From Azolla caroliniana (taxonomy: Eukaryota; Polypodiophyta), in assembly GCA_043228905.1 (NCBI GenBank), contig JBHGNT010000018.1:8184001-8248000 (forward strand): 64,000 bases of DNA, given 5' to 3'. Under the pieces are notes generated by a model. That model was given only the letters and a program-made list of their open reading frames with translations, was not told the origin of the DNA and did no database searches. Positions 1 to 10,621 of this stretch are shown piece after piece. A program made the translations under genes and the position numbers. Numbering within the stretch: the stretch's first letter is position 1; each line of letters starts with the position of its first letter.

Positions 1-87
1 TCCTCTTGCTCACAGTGCAAGGAATAAAGGCTTCATCACACAACCGACGTTTGTGCTTCAGAGAATCCAATGCTAGTGTCTTCCTCA
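1..87 (-). CDS. Candidate internal exon of an unidentified host gene, running off the left edge
   Basis: On the minus strand an acceptor (TATAG) is followed by an open stretch that reads RKTLALDSLKHKRRLCDEAF and continues off the window. The first two bases complete a valine codon with the single base left over from the candidate exon at 468-590, so the two join in phase across an intron at 88-467. I do not recognise the protein. Phase agreement and splice consensus are the only support; chance open frames of this size are common in AT-rich DNA. Confidence 0.35.
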
Positions 88-467
88 CTATAGAAGAGTC
101 TAAAAAACAAAATTCATTAGATCAGAAATATTTGAAAGAAGATCCTAAAAATGGAGACATTTGATCATGATCATTTCATTTATTCCACAATTGGTCCTCT
201 CAGGAACTAGCTGAAATACTCTTTAACAAAAAATAATTTAAATAACATATAATATATAGAACACATGGTGATATAATTGCTTTTGAAGACCTCTTAGAAA
301 ACCCCATGGAGAAACATAGATATAGCAGACATAAGGGCCTTCTACCTCCACTCTAGTTCATATCTTGACGATAGTCAAGATTTCAATGATAATTGAGGTT
401 AAGAAGAAGAAATCAGATGATTACTCATCAATCACTAGGTCTCTCTCTAAAACCAGTATGAAAATAC

Positions 468-590
468 CTGAGCAATTCTCATGCTTTGCTCGTTTTAGTC
501 TCTGAATGTCTTCGTGAACAGTTCCTCGAATCTCAGATTCTGAACAAAGAGCACCTCTACCACAACCTTCGACTCTAGATTCAATAACAT
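468..590 (-). CDS. Candidate internal exon of the same unidentified host gene
   Basis: A 123-bp open stretch on the minus strand lies between an acceptor (TTTGATGTAG) and a donor (CTCAG, then GTATTT). It encodes about 40 residues, including VIESRVEGCGRGALCSESEI and a basic helix-like segment rich in Lys and Arg. One base is left over at the 3' end, which fits the start of the exon at 1-87. No domain was recognised. It could be a 3' part of a gene whose 5' exon is the ORF at 1383-1832, but I found no donor that proves the link. Confidence 0.4.
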
Positions 591-1382
591 CTACATCAAA
601 CAAAGAACAGTTTTATCAGGAATAGATTGATAAGAGAGGTTTATTAACTACAGATATAATGCCTTCTCTAACATAATTGAGATTTCTTGTTCGATCATTC
701 ATTCTCACAATGCAGGTTTCCTTTCATAAACACTTTCAAAATTCTTTATCACAAACGTATTTTTGCAGTTTATCTGTCAAATATCATGTTAAAAGGAACC
801 GTTTTCTTCCAAAAACCCTAATCATAAAACCCTAATGCATGAAACCTAACTAACATCCACCTCGTCAAATGATGCACTTTTCATCCCAACATCATAAACC
901 TAACCCACCCCAAAAGATAAAAAATTCATCAGATTCTCACGTCAAAACCTTCACAAGCCTAATACCAATACCATAAGAGCTACACACAAAAACCAATACC
1001 ATAAAAACCTGTACAGTCCTGAATAAAACCAATGTCATAAAACCTACCAACCTTATATTCAATGCCATAAGCCCTAACGCGGGATAGAAGAACTTGCTTA
1101 CTCTTATTAGTATTCAAAGAGCTTGCAAACTGAAAGTTTAGCATAGATAGAACCTAAATCCTTGAATTTTAAACAATAAATCCAAAAACTTAGACCTAAA
1201 TCCTAAACTATGTAACTCTAATCCTAAACCATACAAACTATGCTCCAAACTAAGGCCCTAATACGCTATTAAAATTTATACCCTAATAAAGAAAATCTAT
1301 ATCCTATACTCTATTCTCTACTTAAACCATATAACCTCTAATTCTATCCACTGAACTTATATACTATATACAATGTAAAGGG
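591..1382. other. AT-rich non-coding stretch with telobox motifs
   Basis: No convincing coding frame. Two AAACCCTAA teloboxes lie at 813-821 and 827-835, and looser aaccctaa/aacctaa variants run on to about 1320. Teloboxes are common in promoters and first introns of plant housekeeping genes. The many degenerate copies also resemble decayed interstitial telomere-like sequence. Confidence 0.45.
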
Positions 1383-1832
1383 TTATCCTGAAGCCTGAAC
1401 CATTTCCCCGTTGTCAAAACACATCGCAGAGAAAGATCGAAAGGCAGAGAACTGAGAGGGCCACCCACTCTCTTCTTTTAGCTGAGGTCTTCCATCTACA
1501 GAGACTGGGGAGAGAGCATGTCTTCCAGAGCTGAGGCCTCTGCTATCGAAGTAACAAAGAATCTGCTTCCATGAAAGGTTGGAGATGAAGCATCCATGGC
1601 CGGCGCTGCCGCTGCTGATGTAGTGACCGTTGAGACGAAGAGAGATGGGGTTGAGGGAGAAGAATCCAGCGATAGTGCCCAGGTCAGCTCTGCTCTCAAG
1701 ATCAGCTACATATCTCAGAGATCGACCGGAGAGGGTATGCAGGAAATATATCACAGAAGAAGAAGAAGAAGAAGATGGGGATGATGATGAAGAACAGGCA
1801 GCAGCAACAGTCATCTGCAAATAGTAGCCCAC
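1383..1832 (-). CDS. Hypothetical protein, possible first exon of a host gene
   Basis: Open frame of 149 codons with a downstream in-frame ATG seven codons in (MTVAAACSSSS), a serine run encoded by a TCT/TCA microsatellite, then a mixed-composition segment (FSLNPISLRLNGHYISS, ISNLSWKQILCYF). GC content and codon use are higher than in the flanks, and the Ser-rich N terminus would suit an organelle transit peptide. No family was recognised. It may be a complete small gene ending at 1383 or a first exon spliced towards 590. The bases just before the second ATG (TTTGCAG) could also be an acceptor. Confidence 0.4.
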   Translation of the reverse strand: MGYYLQMTVAAACSSSSSPSSSSSSSVIYFLHTLSGRSLRYVADLESRADLGTIAGFFSLNPISLRLNGHYISSGSAGHGCFISNLSWKQILCYFDSRGLSSGRHALSPVSVDGRPQLKEESGWPSQFSAFRSFSAMCFDNGEMVQASG

Positions 1833-1896
1833 AGAGCTTCTCTTTTCTTTCTAGAACGAACCTGCTCTGTCTTTCTTCATGACATTGACCAGACCA

Positions 1897-2072
1897 GACC
1901 ATAGCATGCATACATACCATACCATACATACACATACATGATACATACATACATTCCATGCCATACCATACATACCAATGACCATACCATACATACACAT
2001 ACATACATTATACATACATTCCATACATACACATATACATACATACATTATGTATGTGTGTGTATACATATG
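1897..2072. repeat. Imperfect CATA/CATACC microsatellite
   Basis: About 175 bp of CATA-based repeats with interspersed ccatac and cacatac variants, ending in a TATGTGTGTGTATACATA stretch. It lies just upstream (minus sense) of the candidate ORF at 1383-1832. Short open frames on the minus strand here (Met/Tyr/Cys-rich) are artefacts of the repeat. Confidence 0.85.
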
Positions 2073-3473
2073 TAGGTTGGTATAGGAATATGTTGTAAAG
2101 CCATTAGAAAGCCTCAATATCCATTCGAGGGAATGATCTCCAATGCTGATACCATCGAACATGAAAGAATTATGTGTATTCCAAATGCCCAATCTAATAT
2201 TGTAAGCGTTAGAACAAGATCTCTAGCTCATCGTTTGGACCGTTTTGAACATATTGATCGCCAAATTTGTGGTAAAGTACTTACTTCCACATGCTATGAG
2301 CTATAGTGCATTTAATGGAATGATGCAAAAGAAGCATGCACCTGACCCTAGTCCTTGTTTCCTTAATTAAGGCTAACCTCACGGGAGTCCACCAATCATG
2401 ATTTCCATATGAATACCTTTGCACGAAATGGCAAATGGGAATGCCAACCATGTTGTAGTATTTGCCACCACCTTGTGTTTTTGGGCTTTGGAGGGTTTCA
2501 GTGTTTCTTAGTTGCCTTACATACATTCCCCCACCTTTTTTTGCTTTAGGTGTTAGCCAAGACAATGATACCATTGCATGATGGTACAACATATTTGTAT
2601 TGACTTTGTAACAAGTTGTGTACCATCCTTTAATTGCCAATCCACCCAAGAACCACCATCTATCATAAATGCAAAAATGGTATATCTTGTAATTTCTCCC
2701 AAATAAATCCTTTGGGGGAATACATAGCCATAGTTTAGCATCTTCAAATTTCGACAAACTTTTTTTTTTTCCAAAAAAAAACTCTTTCCATTAGTTATAA
2801 AATTTTACAAAAGAGGCGATTATGTACAAATCCCTAAAGGGACGCGATAGTTCCATCTAATGTGGAAGCCCACTGACTCAAGAAAGGGAGAGGACGACCA
2901 TTGTTGGATGAAGGCTATGCGTTGTCTTTCAACTCCCTCGGAGCCACCTTTAAGTATCAACCACATCCCCTAATTTTATAATCCCCAATCCAAACCAACG
3001 ATTGAATTGTTATCTCAACTTCTCTTTCCATTCCAATGCAACAACTAGGAAGAATATAAACAATTTATTTTGTGATGAATTACAAATATCTCAATTATGT
3101 GATGGCGCCCTCCTAAAAATAGATAAGGTGTCAGTTTATCCCCAAACATGTTCGTAGAGTGCCCATTTTGTGACGACACGAGGAGTTGGCATTGTACAAC
3201 CCAACCATATGTGTCGACGAGGTGTCAATGTGGAAACCGTAAATGAGTAGGATAGGATGTATTTAGGAAAGATGGAAGTAGGATAATGGGATTGATTAGT
3301 CACTTCGACTAGAAGAATATTCTTGGTTGGTCAGCTAAGATGTACTTAATCTTGAAGTATGTGCCATTATTGACTCTAAGATATCCACTCTTTTTCTCTT
3401 ACATAACTATTGTGATGATTATTGGTGTCAACTAACTTTGTAATTGACTATTTAGCTAGCTAGGTAGATAGAT
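2073..3473. other. Intergenic, no gene recognised
   Basis: A 158-codon minus-strand open frame (2281-2757) has no motif I can name and starts in low-complexity sequence beside a T9/A9 run (2761-2780). The rest is AT-rich with stops in all frames. It may be decayed LINE or other transposon sequence, but nothing diagnostic is visible. Confidence 0.4.
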
Positions 3474-4595
3474 CTATATTTTTGAATGTGCATAATGAGG
3501 CCAATATTGACCCATGGGACCCAAGTACAAAAGTTTTCGTGGTGTGTGTGTCCTTCCTAAGAAGGGATATTCATACTTCGAAGTACCAAGTCTCGATGTG
3601 TGAATAAGACATACACATGAGCTCAACCTTGTAGGTATTCTCTTTAGCGCGACATTCAAGTAATCACCCCCTCTTAATATATAATCATAGCTTTCTTGAA
3701 TTGCACTATATGCATAGCATGTAAAAAGCAAGTGATACTCATCCTCTACTAGCCACTCCTTCCATACCTTATATGACTTTGTATTTGGTTGATTTTGATG
3801 CCATAATGCAACTTTAATACCTAGGTTGTGTGGTTGAGTGTGAAGGAGTGATGGGGCTCTATGAGAGTTAATACTCATGTTAGTAATGAGGTAAGGTTGA
3901 ATATGGTCAATAGGTCTCCTTGCCTTATATAGAGCAAAACATTCAAGATTGATGTTTGCAATGTAATATTCTAAATTTGTCCTTTTAGCCATCTTTCGAC
4001 TTCTTCTTTAGTGGTTCCATTAATCTTTACTAAATAACTACATATTTTATAATGTCACTTGAAAGCTCTAAGAGATCTTCCACATCCCATCTTTTGAATC
4101 ACTTTTTGATGTCAACTACCCAACAAGATGAGAGAATTTTTCTATTATCATTCTTTTGTAGTTTACATCCAACATTCCAAGCAAGATGTGGTAATCTATG
4201 ATTTGGCCTATTCTTAACTTTTGTAATGTGTCTCTATAATCTTTGTAGCACCAATATCTGTATAGGCTGAACAATTGCTTCCATGAGCATAACTTGATAG
4301 GAGATGGATTTAACTCTCAATTGTCTCCTTAAAAACATCTTTTGAATCTTCTCAATCTTATTCCATGCATTAAGAGAGATAGTATCTCCCTACTACTCCA
4401 TAAAGCAAAAATTGTGTTACCATGGCATTAAATAACATTAGTTTCACTTCCCATTCATGAGTATCATGCTGGTTGCATTTATTTTCCAACATATAATAAC
4501 TTTTCCAATTAGCTTGAAGTCTAGACTCAAAGCATGTTCTCCATTTATTTGTGGCAAGTACATTGTAAAGAATCGAATGTGATTCTATGTGGCGA
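3474..4595 (-). mobile_element. LINE (non-LTR) retrotransposon fragment, 3' part of reverse transcriptase ORF
   Basis: In minus sense the translation gives the end of a plant LINE ORF2: a Trp/Cys/Glu-rich segment (NKWRTCFESRLQANWKSYYM), then FNAMVTQFLLYGV, the usual region after the RT palm. A tail follows with VEDEYHLLFTCYAY, like the terminal zinc-finger-type domain of LINE proteins. Frames are interrupted by many stops between 3993 and 4370, so it is dead. The 5' side is cut at about 4595, where the same open frame passes straight into copia RNase H sequence (element A). The 3' end, near 3474, has no obvious poly(A). Confidence 0.6.
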
Positions 4596-5710
4596 AATAG
4601 ATTAGAGGTGTGGTAATGCACCTCAATGAGCTTCGTTTGAGCATGGAAGACCGAGTTTCGAGCAAGATGAATATTGTAGAGATTGTCGCAGTAGAGCAAG
4701 ATTGGATCGTTGATAAAGACGTCTAGATCCTTCAATATCCTCTTGAGCCATATGGCTTCACATGCAACAACAACTGCACCCCTGTATTCTGCCTCTGTAC
4801 TAGATAAGGCGATGGTTGGCTTCTTTTTGTTGCTCCATGATATGGCTCCACTACCGATTTAAAATATGAAGCCCGAAGTCGATTGTCGATCGGTTTTGTA
4901 GCCGAACCAATAAGCATCTGTATACCCTTCGAGTCGAATTTGCATTGTTGACTTATAGAGAATGCTGTAGTTCATTATTCCACTCACATATTGTAACACG
5001 CGCTTAGCACAATCTAAATGTATATCACGTGGAGTTTGCATGAATTGACTAAGGAGGCCGACCAGATAGCTGAGGTCAGGTTGAGTGATCATGAGGTAGA
5101 TAAGACTTCCGACAAGTTGTTGATAGTGTGTCGGCTCACACTCTCTAGTGTCGGAGTCAGCATCCAGTTTGAGGTTTCGATCAAGAGGGGTAGCGACGGG
5201 ATTACACTTTGTCATCCCAAACTTGAAGAGCAAATTGAGGATATAGTGTCGTTGGGAGATCATGATGCCATCAGAGGTTTGAATTACTTCAGTGCCGAGG
5301 AAGTAATGATGCTCTTTCATGCTCGTCTTCTCAAATTTGCCTGAGAGGAGGGACTTGACCTTGTTGATGTCGACTAGCTGCTCATTGCCAATTACAAGAT
5401 CATCCACATATAGAATGATGAAGATCAGACTTCTAGAATTGCTTTTCACATAGAGAAAGTTGCCAGACTTGGACATTCTGAAGCCGATTCGATGAAGATA
5501 TTGAGTGATCTTGGAATGCCAAACCCGTGGCGCTTACTTAAGGCTGTAGAGTGGCTTCTTTAGTTGTCATACTTCTGTTGGATGTGTGCTTGATTTGAAG
5601 CCTAGTGGTTGTACCATGCCCACCTCCTCTTCTAATTCGCCTTGAAAAAAGACGTTCTTAACATCCGTTTGATGGAGATGCCACCCTTTTGCTGCTGCAA
5701 GTGAAATCAT
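4596..5710 (-). pseudogene. Copia element A: reverse transcriptase and RNase H remnant
   Basis: Minus-strand copia pol fragment. From 5705 down it shows the RT start (AAAKGWHLHQ, then DVKN), the catalytic YVDD in ILYVDDLVIG, the ISQRHYILNLLFKFGM block, and RNase H motifs (GYTDAYW, then YCDNLYNIHLARN and VFHAQTKLIEVHYH). Integrase, protease, gag and LTRs are absent. A frameshift separates RT from RNase H near 4860, and the conserved GYTDADW has become GYTDAYW. The left side is fused to a LINE. The right side ends inside RT where the LTR of element B begins, so B may have inserted here. Confidence 0.75.
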
Positions 5711-6158
5711 TGTCAAAGTTAATATGCGGAAGCTTTGACAAACCAGTTTATCCGGATAGCAACAGAAAACAAAGACAAGGTTTAATGGAAGCTTGAATCA
5801 CAGAGGTAGAGAGTGGGAGAGAGACAGAGAGAGAAAAATAGTAAACTCAATTCAAAATAACAACACTCTATATATACAAATGTCCTATAGAAAACGTTTT
5901 ACACAAGTCCTTAAAAGGATTGACAGAAGTACTGACATGTACTTTAATGCTCATACAAGCGACTGACACTAACTCCAAGGAATCTGCCTACGTACTAGGC
6001 TAAGATTGTAGACCTCTAACGGCCTACCAGTTACAATCCGATTCGTCTCTTCGATCCAGCTCTTGTTCCGGATACCTACCCGGTTCTCCGTTTAGGATAC
6101 CGATCCAGCTCTGGGTTATTCAACCGATCCGGATCCGGTTGAGCTTGTCCGCTCAACA
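5711..6158 (-). repeat. 3' LTR of copia B
   Basis: 448 bp; in plus orientation it starts TGTCAAAGTTAATATGCGG and ends GCTCAACA. It is similar throughout to 10622-11064, with scattered substitutions. It is followed by the polypurine tract complement CTCCCCCTCAAG. Confidence 0.85.
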
Positions 6159-6169
6159 CTCCCCCTCAA

Positions 6170-6770
6170 GCTCAACTTGAGTTCAGATCGTAGTGTTAGT
6201 GTTTGTGTCTGCCGGTCCTTTCCTTTGGCTCCACCTGGCGTCCTCCCGCCTAGCTTGCGCTCCTCATTTGGTCATGTCATGCTCTCCTCGACCCGTCCGG
6301 TTCCGCACTGCTCAACCTTCTCGATCGGCTTGTTTGCTCCTTGTCCGCTTGGCCCATTGTAGATTCGGCTCCTCCGAATCAAGCACATCTTCCGAATCGG
6401 GTGCCTCCAATTCGTTCTAGCTCTTGTCTGCATTGGCTGTCTCAAATTCATCCTCGATCTCCAGACCCTTCACCACGTCGGACCACGTTTGGGGCTTGGT
6501 CTTTCTGGCTTTTCCTTCCCCTTTTTCGGTTGGCTCCCGCTTGGCATCCAGTCTTGGCTTTCTCGGTCGTCCCGTGCACTCCAACTTCTTCAATCAATCG
6601 AAATCGGTTTCCGAGTCGGCTTTTCAGTCGTCTTTCTCTTTCCTCCTTTCATTCCTCCCCCCCAAGTTCAGCATATCGAGGTACTGCACACCCATTGCAC
6701 CAGAAAATTGCCGCAACTTGTCCAAGCCGAGGGTTTTGGTGAAGATATCAGCCACTTGCCGCCGAGGCCG
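6170..6770 (-). pseudogene. Copia B: end of RNase H and charged polyprotein tail
   Basis: Minus sense: QVADIFTKTLGLDKLRQFSG at about 6690-6755 is the standard copia RNase H end. Beyond it the coding region continues for about 450 bp with a charged tail that carries TWSDVVKGLE at 6459-6488, followed by EDEFETA. The same tail is present in elements F, G, H, J and K. Frames are broken. Upstream RNase H sequence is lost where the solo LTR at 6775-7495 sits. Confidence 0.7.
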
Positions 6771-6774
6771 AATA

Positions 6775-6973
6775 CGGATGTGGAGTACCCGGCAACGGAA
6801 GACCTGGTGAGAATCGGATGTGGAGTTCCCAGCAACGGAAGACCCGGTGAGAACCGGATGTGGAGTTCCCGGCAACGGAAGATCCAGTGAGAATCGGATG
6901 ACGAGTACCCGGAAACGGAAGACCCAGTGAGAACCGGATGACGAGTACCCGACAAGGAAGACCCAGTGAGAAC
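6775..6973. repeat. Five 40-bp tandem repeats
   Basis: Consecutive copies begin with CGGATG at 6775, 6815, 6855, 6895 and 6935 (the last is 39 bp). Each carries CGGCAACGGAAGACC or a variant and ends GGTGAGAAC/T. A partial sixth copy runs into the LTR-like sequence at 6974. Single GGTGAGAAC copies also occur near the start of the related LTR at 61304, so this is probably an expansion within the U3 of that LTR family. Confidence 0.9.
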
Positions 6974-7495
6974 CGGATGTTGCAGGCCCGGTGAGAACCT
7001 CTCATCGGATGGAAGGGACATATATGTAAATATGTTCCAGAGAGCCCACTGGGGCTATATTTGTAAATAGCCTGAAAGTCATATTAGTATAAATATGACC
7101 TAGGGCAAACTTAATAGTATGAGGTAGTAGTTGGTTGTGCGATTATCGTTGTTGCGATAATTCTGTGCGTAACTATGTACAGAGAGAGAGAGAGAGAGAG
7201 GACAAGAGAGGAAGAGGTTGTTGCCTCTGTTGTAACCGCCTGGTGGCGAAGCGACGGAGCAAGAGGTCGTTGCCTCTGTGCCCCATTGTTGTAATCTTGA
7301 TATAGTGATATTTTGCAGTCTGAGGGCTGCCGTGGTTTTTCCCATATTTGGGTTTTCCACGTTAACATCCAATGCACTCTCTTCTCTATTGTTTCATGTG
7401 TAGATACATCTGTCTACATCCCTGTTTTCTGTGATTGATCCGGCGTCTCGGTTGCGGCTGAGCATAGCTTAGAGAAGCGTATTCCTATCATAACA
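6775..7495 (+). mobile_element. Solo LTR (family related to LTRs I and M) inside copia B
   Basis: Shares with 61304-61834 the blocks ACATAT(A/C)TGTAAATATG, GGCTATATTTGTAAATAG, AGTATAAATATGAC(C/T)TAGGGCA (a TATA box) and GTGGTTTTTCCC...GGGTTTTCCA(C/T)GT, and ends ATAACA at 7495. No internal region follows; copia B coding resumes at once. The 5' boundary is unclear: either TG at 6978, or earlier with the 40-bp repeats included. The copia bases expected between the two sides are missing, so the event was not a clean insertion. Confidence 0.6.
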
Positions 7496-7935
7496 TACCT
7501 GAGTATTCGGTACGCACACTGAAGGTGCTCCACAATCGAATGCGCCATGAATCGACTAATCAATCCGACCGGATAGCTGAGATCTGGCCGGTTGATGGTC
7601 AGATATATGAGGTTTTTGACTATCTGTCAGAACATTTTCGGGTCGCATGCTGTTCCGGAGTTGGGGCAAAGCTTCACATTCCGGTCCAGAGGAGTCGAGA
7701 TGGATTTGCATTTCGTCATGCCGAATTTGAAGAGCATACTCAGCACATAATGACGCTGGCTGATCAGTATGCGTTCGAGGTTGCGGATCACGTCGATCTC
7801 GAGGAAGTAATGAAGGTCATCGAGATCCTTCATTTCGAATGATGCCGCGAGTTGGGATTTCATGCGATGGATTTCATCCATATCGGCATTGACGATGACA
7901 AGATCATCCACATAGAGCAATATGCTCACCAGTAT
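7496..7935 (-). pseudogene. Copia B: reverse transcriptase fragment
   Basis: Minus sense: SILLYVDDLVIVNADMDEI (catalytic YVDD intact), SFEMKDLDDLHYFLEIDVI, ISQRHYVLSMLFKFGMTKC and TPLDRNVKL, the second half of a copia RT. The first half is replaced by unrelated sequence that continues in the same frame to a Met at 8292. RNase H is removed on the other side. Confidence 0.7.
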
Positions 7936-8292
7936 GTTCCGACCATCACAATCAACCAACTCCTTTATCGATAGATCATTTAATATTCCATAAAGTACTA
8001 CCTTCTTGTCTTCATTGCTGATGTACTTGGTTTGAACATTGAAATAGTCTACAACCTTTCTCTCTATGATAGTAGTCGCATTACTTCCATTCTTAGTGAT
8101 ATTTAAACCTATATCGCAACCAATACTATCTTTACCTTTAGTGAGTGTGGCTTTCGTATCCTTCAACAATTGATGATGTTTTCTTTTTTCTTCTGCCCAA
8201 TACTTTCGTATCGCTTGTTGTGTACTGATTGCGTCATCCCTATCCTGATGATCATTGAGGGGTAATTCTAAACACCCTACTTCCCCTTCCAT
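7936..8292 (-). CDS. Unidentified N-terminal part of a chimeric open frame (7627-8292)
   Basis: About 117 residues starting MEGEVGCLELPLNDHQDRDD, followed by a Lys-rich helical-looking stretch (KYWAEEKRKHHQLLKDTK) and KVVDYFNVQTKYISNEDKKV. None of it matches a copia domain I know, yet the frame runs unbroken into the copia RT, giving a 221-aa chimera. A GGGTTTAAACCC palindrome with a telobox lies 15-30 bp before the ATG, as in many plant 5' leaders. It may be a captured host gene fragment. Expression is unknown. Confidence 0.3.
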
Positions 8293-8454
8293 TTGGCTTG
8301 ACGGGTTTAAACCCTAATTTTCCCCCAAAAAAGACACATATTAAAGATGGCTATGGGCAACAACAATACACAAAAATATTCCGCAATACACAAGATTATA
8401 CACAACAATACACAAGATTATCAATAGACAGAATAGTTATGGAAATCTAAGACC

Positions 8455-9240
8455 GAACAATGGTTGTAATCTAGGGCTGAATAGTGGCGGCAACTGAGTG
8501 TAGAATGGCGGCAGTGGAGGAGTGAACTCCTTTTGATCGAACAATTTTGGCAATCCAGGACCTAACAATGGCGGCAACTGAGTGTAGAATGATGGCAATG
8601 GAGGAGTGAATTCCATCGGATTGAACTGTGGCAGATGATGCTTGGAACGCACAGTGACGACAACTCAGAGTAGAATGGCAGCAGTGGAGGAGTGAACTCC
8701 TTCGGATCGAAAAGTGGCAGCAATACACGACCGAACAATAGCAGCAACTAAGTGTAGAATGATGGCAATGGATGAGTGAACTCCGTCAAATCAAAAAGTG
8801 GCAGCAATCCAGGACTGAATAGTAGCGGCAACTGAGTGTAGAATGATGGCAATGGAGGAGTGAACTCTGTCAGATCGAACAGTGGCAGATGATGCTTGGA
8901 ACGCACAGTGACGACAACTGAGAGTAGAATGGCGGTACTGGAGATGGAATTAACTCCGTCGGATCAAAAAGTGGCAGTAATATACGACCTTCACAGTAGC
9001 GGCAACTGAGTGTAGAGTGGCGGCAATGGAGGAGTGAACTTGGCAGATGATGCTTGGATTGAACAGTGGTGGCAACTGAGTGTAGAATGGCGGCAATGGA
9101 GGAGTGAACTCCATCGACAATGGAGGAGTAAATTGCATCGGATCGAACAATGGCAGATGATACTTGGACCGCACAATGCCGGTAATTGTGTGTAGAATGG
9201 AGGCAATGGAGGAGTGGACTCAATAGGGTTTAGCAATAGT
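8455..9240. repeat. 84-bp minisatellite, about nine units
   Basis: The core CAACTGAGTGTAGAATGGCG (with variants), followed by GGAGGAGTGAACTCC, recurs at about 8491, 8575, 8659, 8743, 8827, 8914, 9003, 9073 and 9180. The first five spacings are 84 bp; later ones vary. As 84 is a multiple of three, the minus strand stays open for long stretches with a repeated EFTPPLPPFYTQLPPLF peptide. The array lies within the foreign segment of copia B and upstream of the chimeric frame. Confidence 0.85.
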
Positions 9241-9545
9241 GGTAGTAATCTAAGCCAGAACAGTCAACCAGAGATGGCCCACGTGATGTGGCAAAGGATC
9301 ATGCATAATGGACCTAGGAATTCAATATATAATTTATGGTGCACATATAAATTTATGTTGCACGTTTATGTTGCACATTTATGGTGCTCATTTATATAAT
9401 TAAAACTCTCTACTATTTTCAAGGGTACCTTTTTGCATAGCTAATTTATCAATGGTAGCTTTTTGCAAAAATGACTATTTATCAATGGTAGCTTTTTGCA
9501 TAGCTAATTAGTTATGTCAAGGACATAGCTAATTGTTTCCACTCG
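9241..9545. other. AT-rich end of the foreign segment in copia B
   Basis: No gene. It contains short direct repeats: ATTTATGGTGC/ATTTATGTTGCAC variants (9330-9390) and ATCAATGGTAGCTTTTTGCA twice (about 9450 and 9490). Copia protease-linker coding resumes at about 9546. Confidence 0.5.
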
Positions 9546-10508
9546 CATGCATTCACCCCTTCTTCATTGAGTTTGCCTTGTGCTTCATCACAAAGGCTGG
9601 CCCTTTTCCGGTCTTACCAGTTCCGAATCCTTCCAATCCTTCTGCGTAGTGCGAGCTTTGCAGGTTCCCTTGTCTGGCCTTGCCAGATTTGGATTTATCT
9701 GAATCGGCGCACTTCTTCCAACACTCGCTCTCTTGGTGTCCCTTCTTGCTAGAATACCAACATTTCGTGTCGGCTTTTGATTACCGGTTTCCGGCGCCGC
9801 CTTGACTCCCCCTGCTTGTGGACGGTCAGGAACTGCTGTTGACACCATCTCTGTGCCTCCGATTCTGCTCTTGTCCGTCGTCGCTATTGCGTGCTGACCC
9901 ACCTCGTCCTCCACGCCCACGGGGCCGATCTGTCTCCGTGTACATGGAGTGGTCCTTGACCCACTCGCGTGATTTTCTTCGACCATCAACATAGATTGTA
10001 GGTCGAAGAAGGACGATGGTGCAAATTGCTGTCCGGATTGGCCCGTACCATTGTGCTAGACCAGCGAGGCAGATCTGGACCATCTTGTCCTCGTCCACCG
10101 TCACATTGATGGAACCGAGCGCGTCGCAGATCTCCTTGATCTTGGTGGTGTAGTCGGTGACTGGCATGTCCCATTGCCGGATACTATTGAGCTCTTGAGC
10201 TGCAACTTCCGAGATGTGGTACTTGCGGCGAAAATCTTCCTGAGATTTTCCTAGGCCTCTTTTGGTGTTTTTGCATCCCTAATGTAGCTGAGCATTTGGT
10301 CGTGCACAAAGGACGTGAGATAGTACAATACTCGACTCTCTCCTTGTTCCCGTACCAGGAAGTCTGTGTGTGCCGAATCTGGCGCTGCTACATTTGCTCC
10401 TTCCACGTAGCTCCAGTATCCGTGCCCCAGTAGGTACTGGTGCATTTTATACGACCACGATGCATAATTGCTCCAGACGAGCTTTTCAGTTGGAAGCAAG
10501 CTCGCCAT
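9546..10508 (-). pseudogene. Copia B: gag, zinc knuckle and linker to protease
   Basis: Minus sense from the ATG at 10508: MASLLPTEKL, NYASWSYKMHQYLLGHGYW, then the UBN2-type gag core (DYTTKIKEICDALGSINVT, MVQICLAGLAQWYGPI), a Gly/Arg-rich stretch (PRGRGGRGGSARN) and the zinc-knuckle region (CWYSSKKGHQESECW, with the second Cys lost). It stops before the protease active site. Several stops and frameshifts (near 10170-10250 and 9826-9992) make it a pseudogene. Confidence 0.75.
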
Positions 10509-10609
10509 ACTTCTGTGAATATTTTCCTTCTTTTCGGTCTGTGTTTTTTCGGAAGTTAGGGTTTGTCTTTGGAAATCACTTGTCGGCAGTAGAGGTTCTC
10601 AATCTTTGC

Positions 10610-10621
10610 GCTCTGATACCA
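10610..10621 (-). other. Primer-binding site of copia B
   Basis: Element sense TGGTATCAGAGC directly abuts the 5' LTR (10622-11064). This is the usual match to the 3' end of initiator tRNA-Met in plant copia elements. Confidence 0.85.

Noticed and set aside
1702-2192. Met/Tyr/Cys-rich frames over the CATA repeat
   Set aside because: Periodic simple repeat leaves frames open by chance.
6775-6973. Regular 40-bp repeats as a CRISPR-like array
   Set aside because: Units are contiguous without variable spacers and belong to an LTR in a plant genome.
8437-9236. Several short Pro/His-rich minus-strand genes
   Set aside because: They are the three frames of one 84-bp minisatellite with no start context or partner exons.
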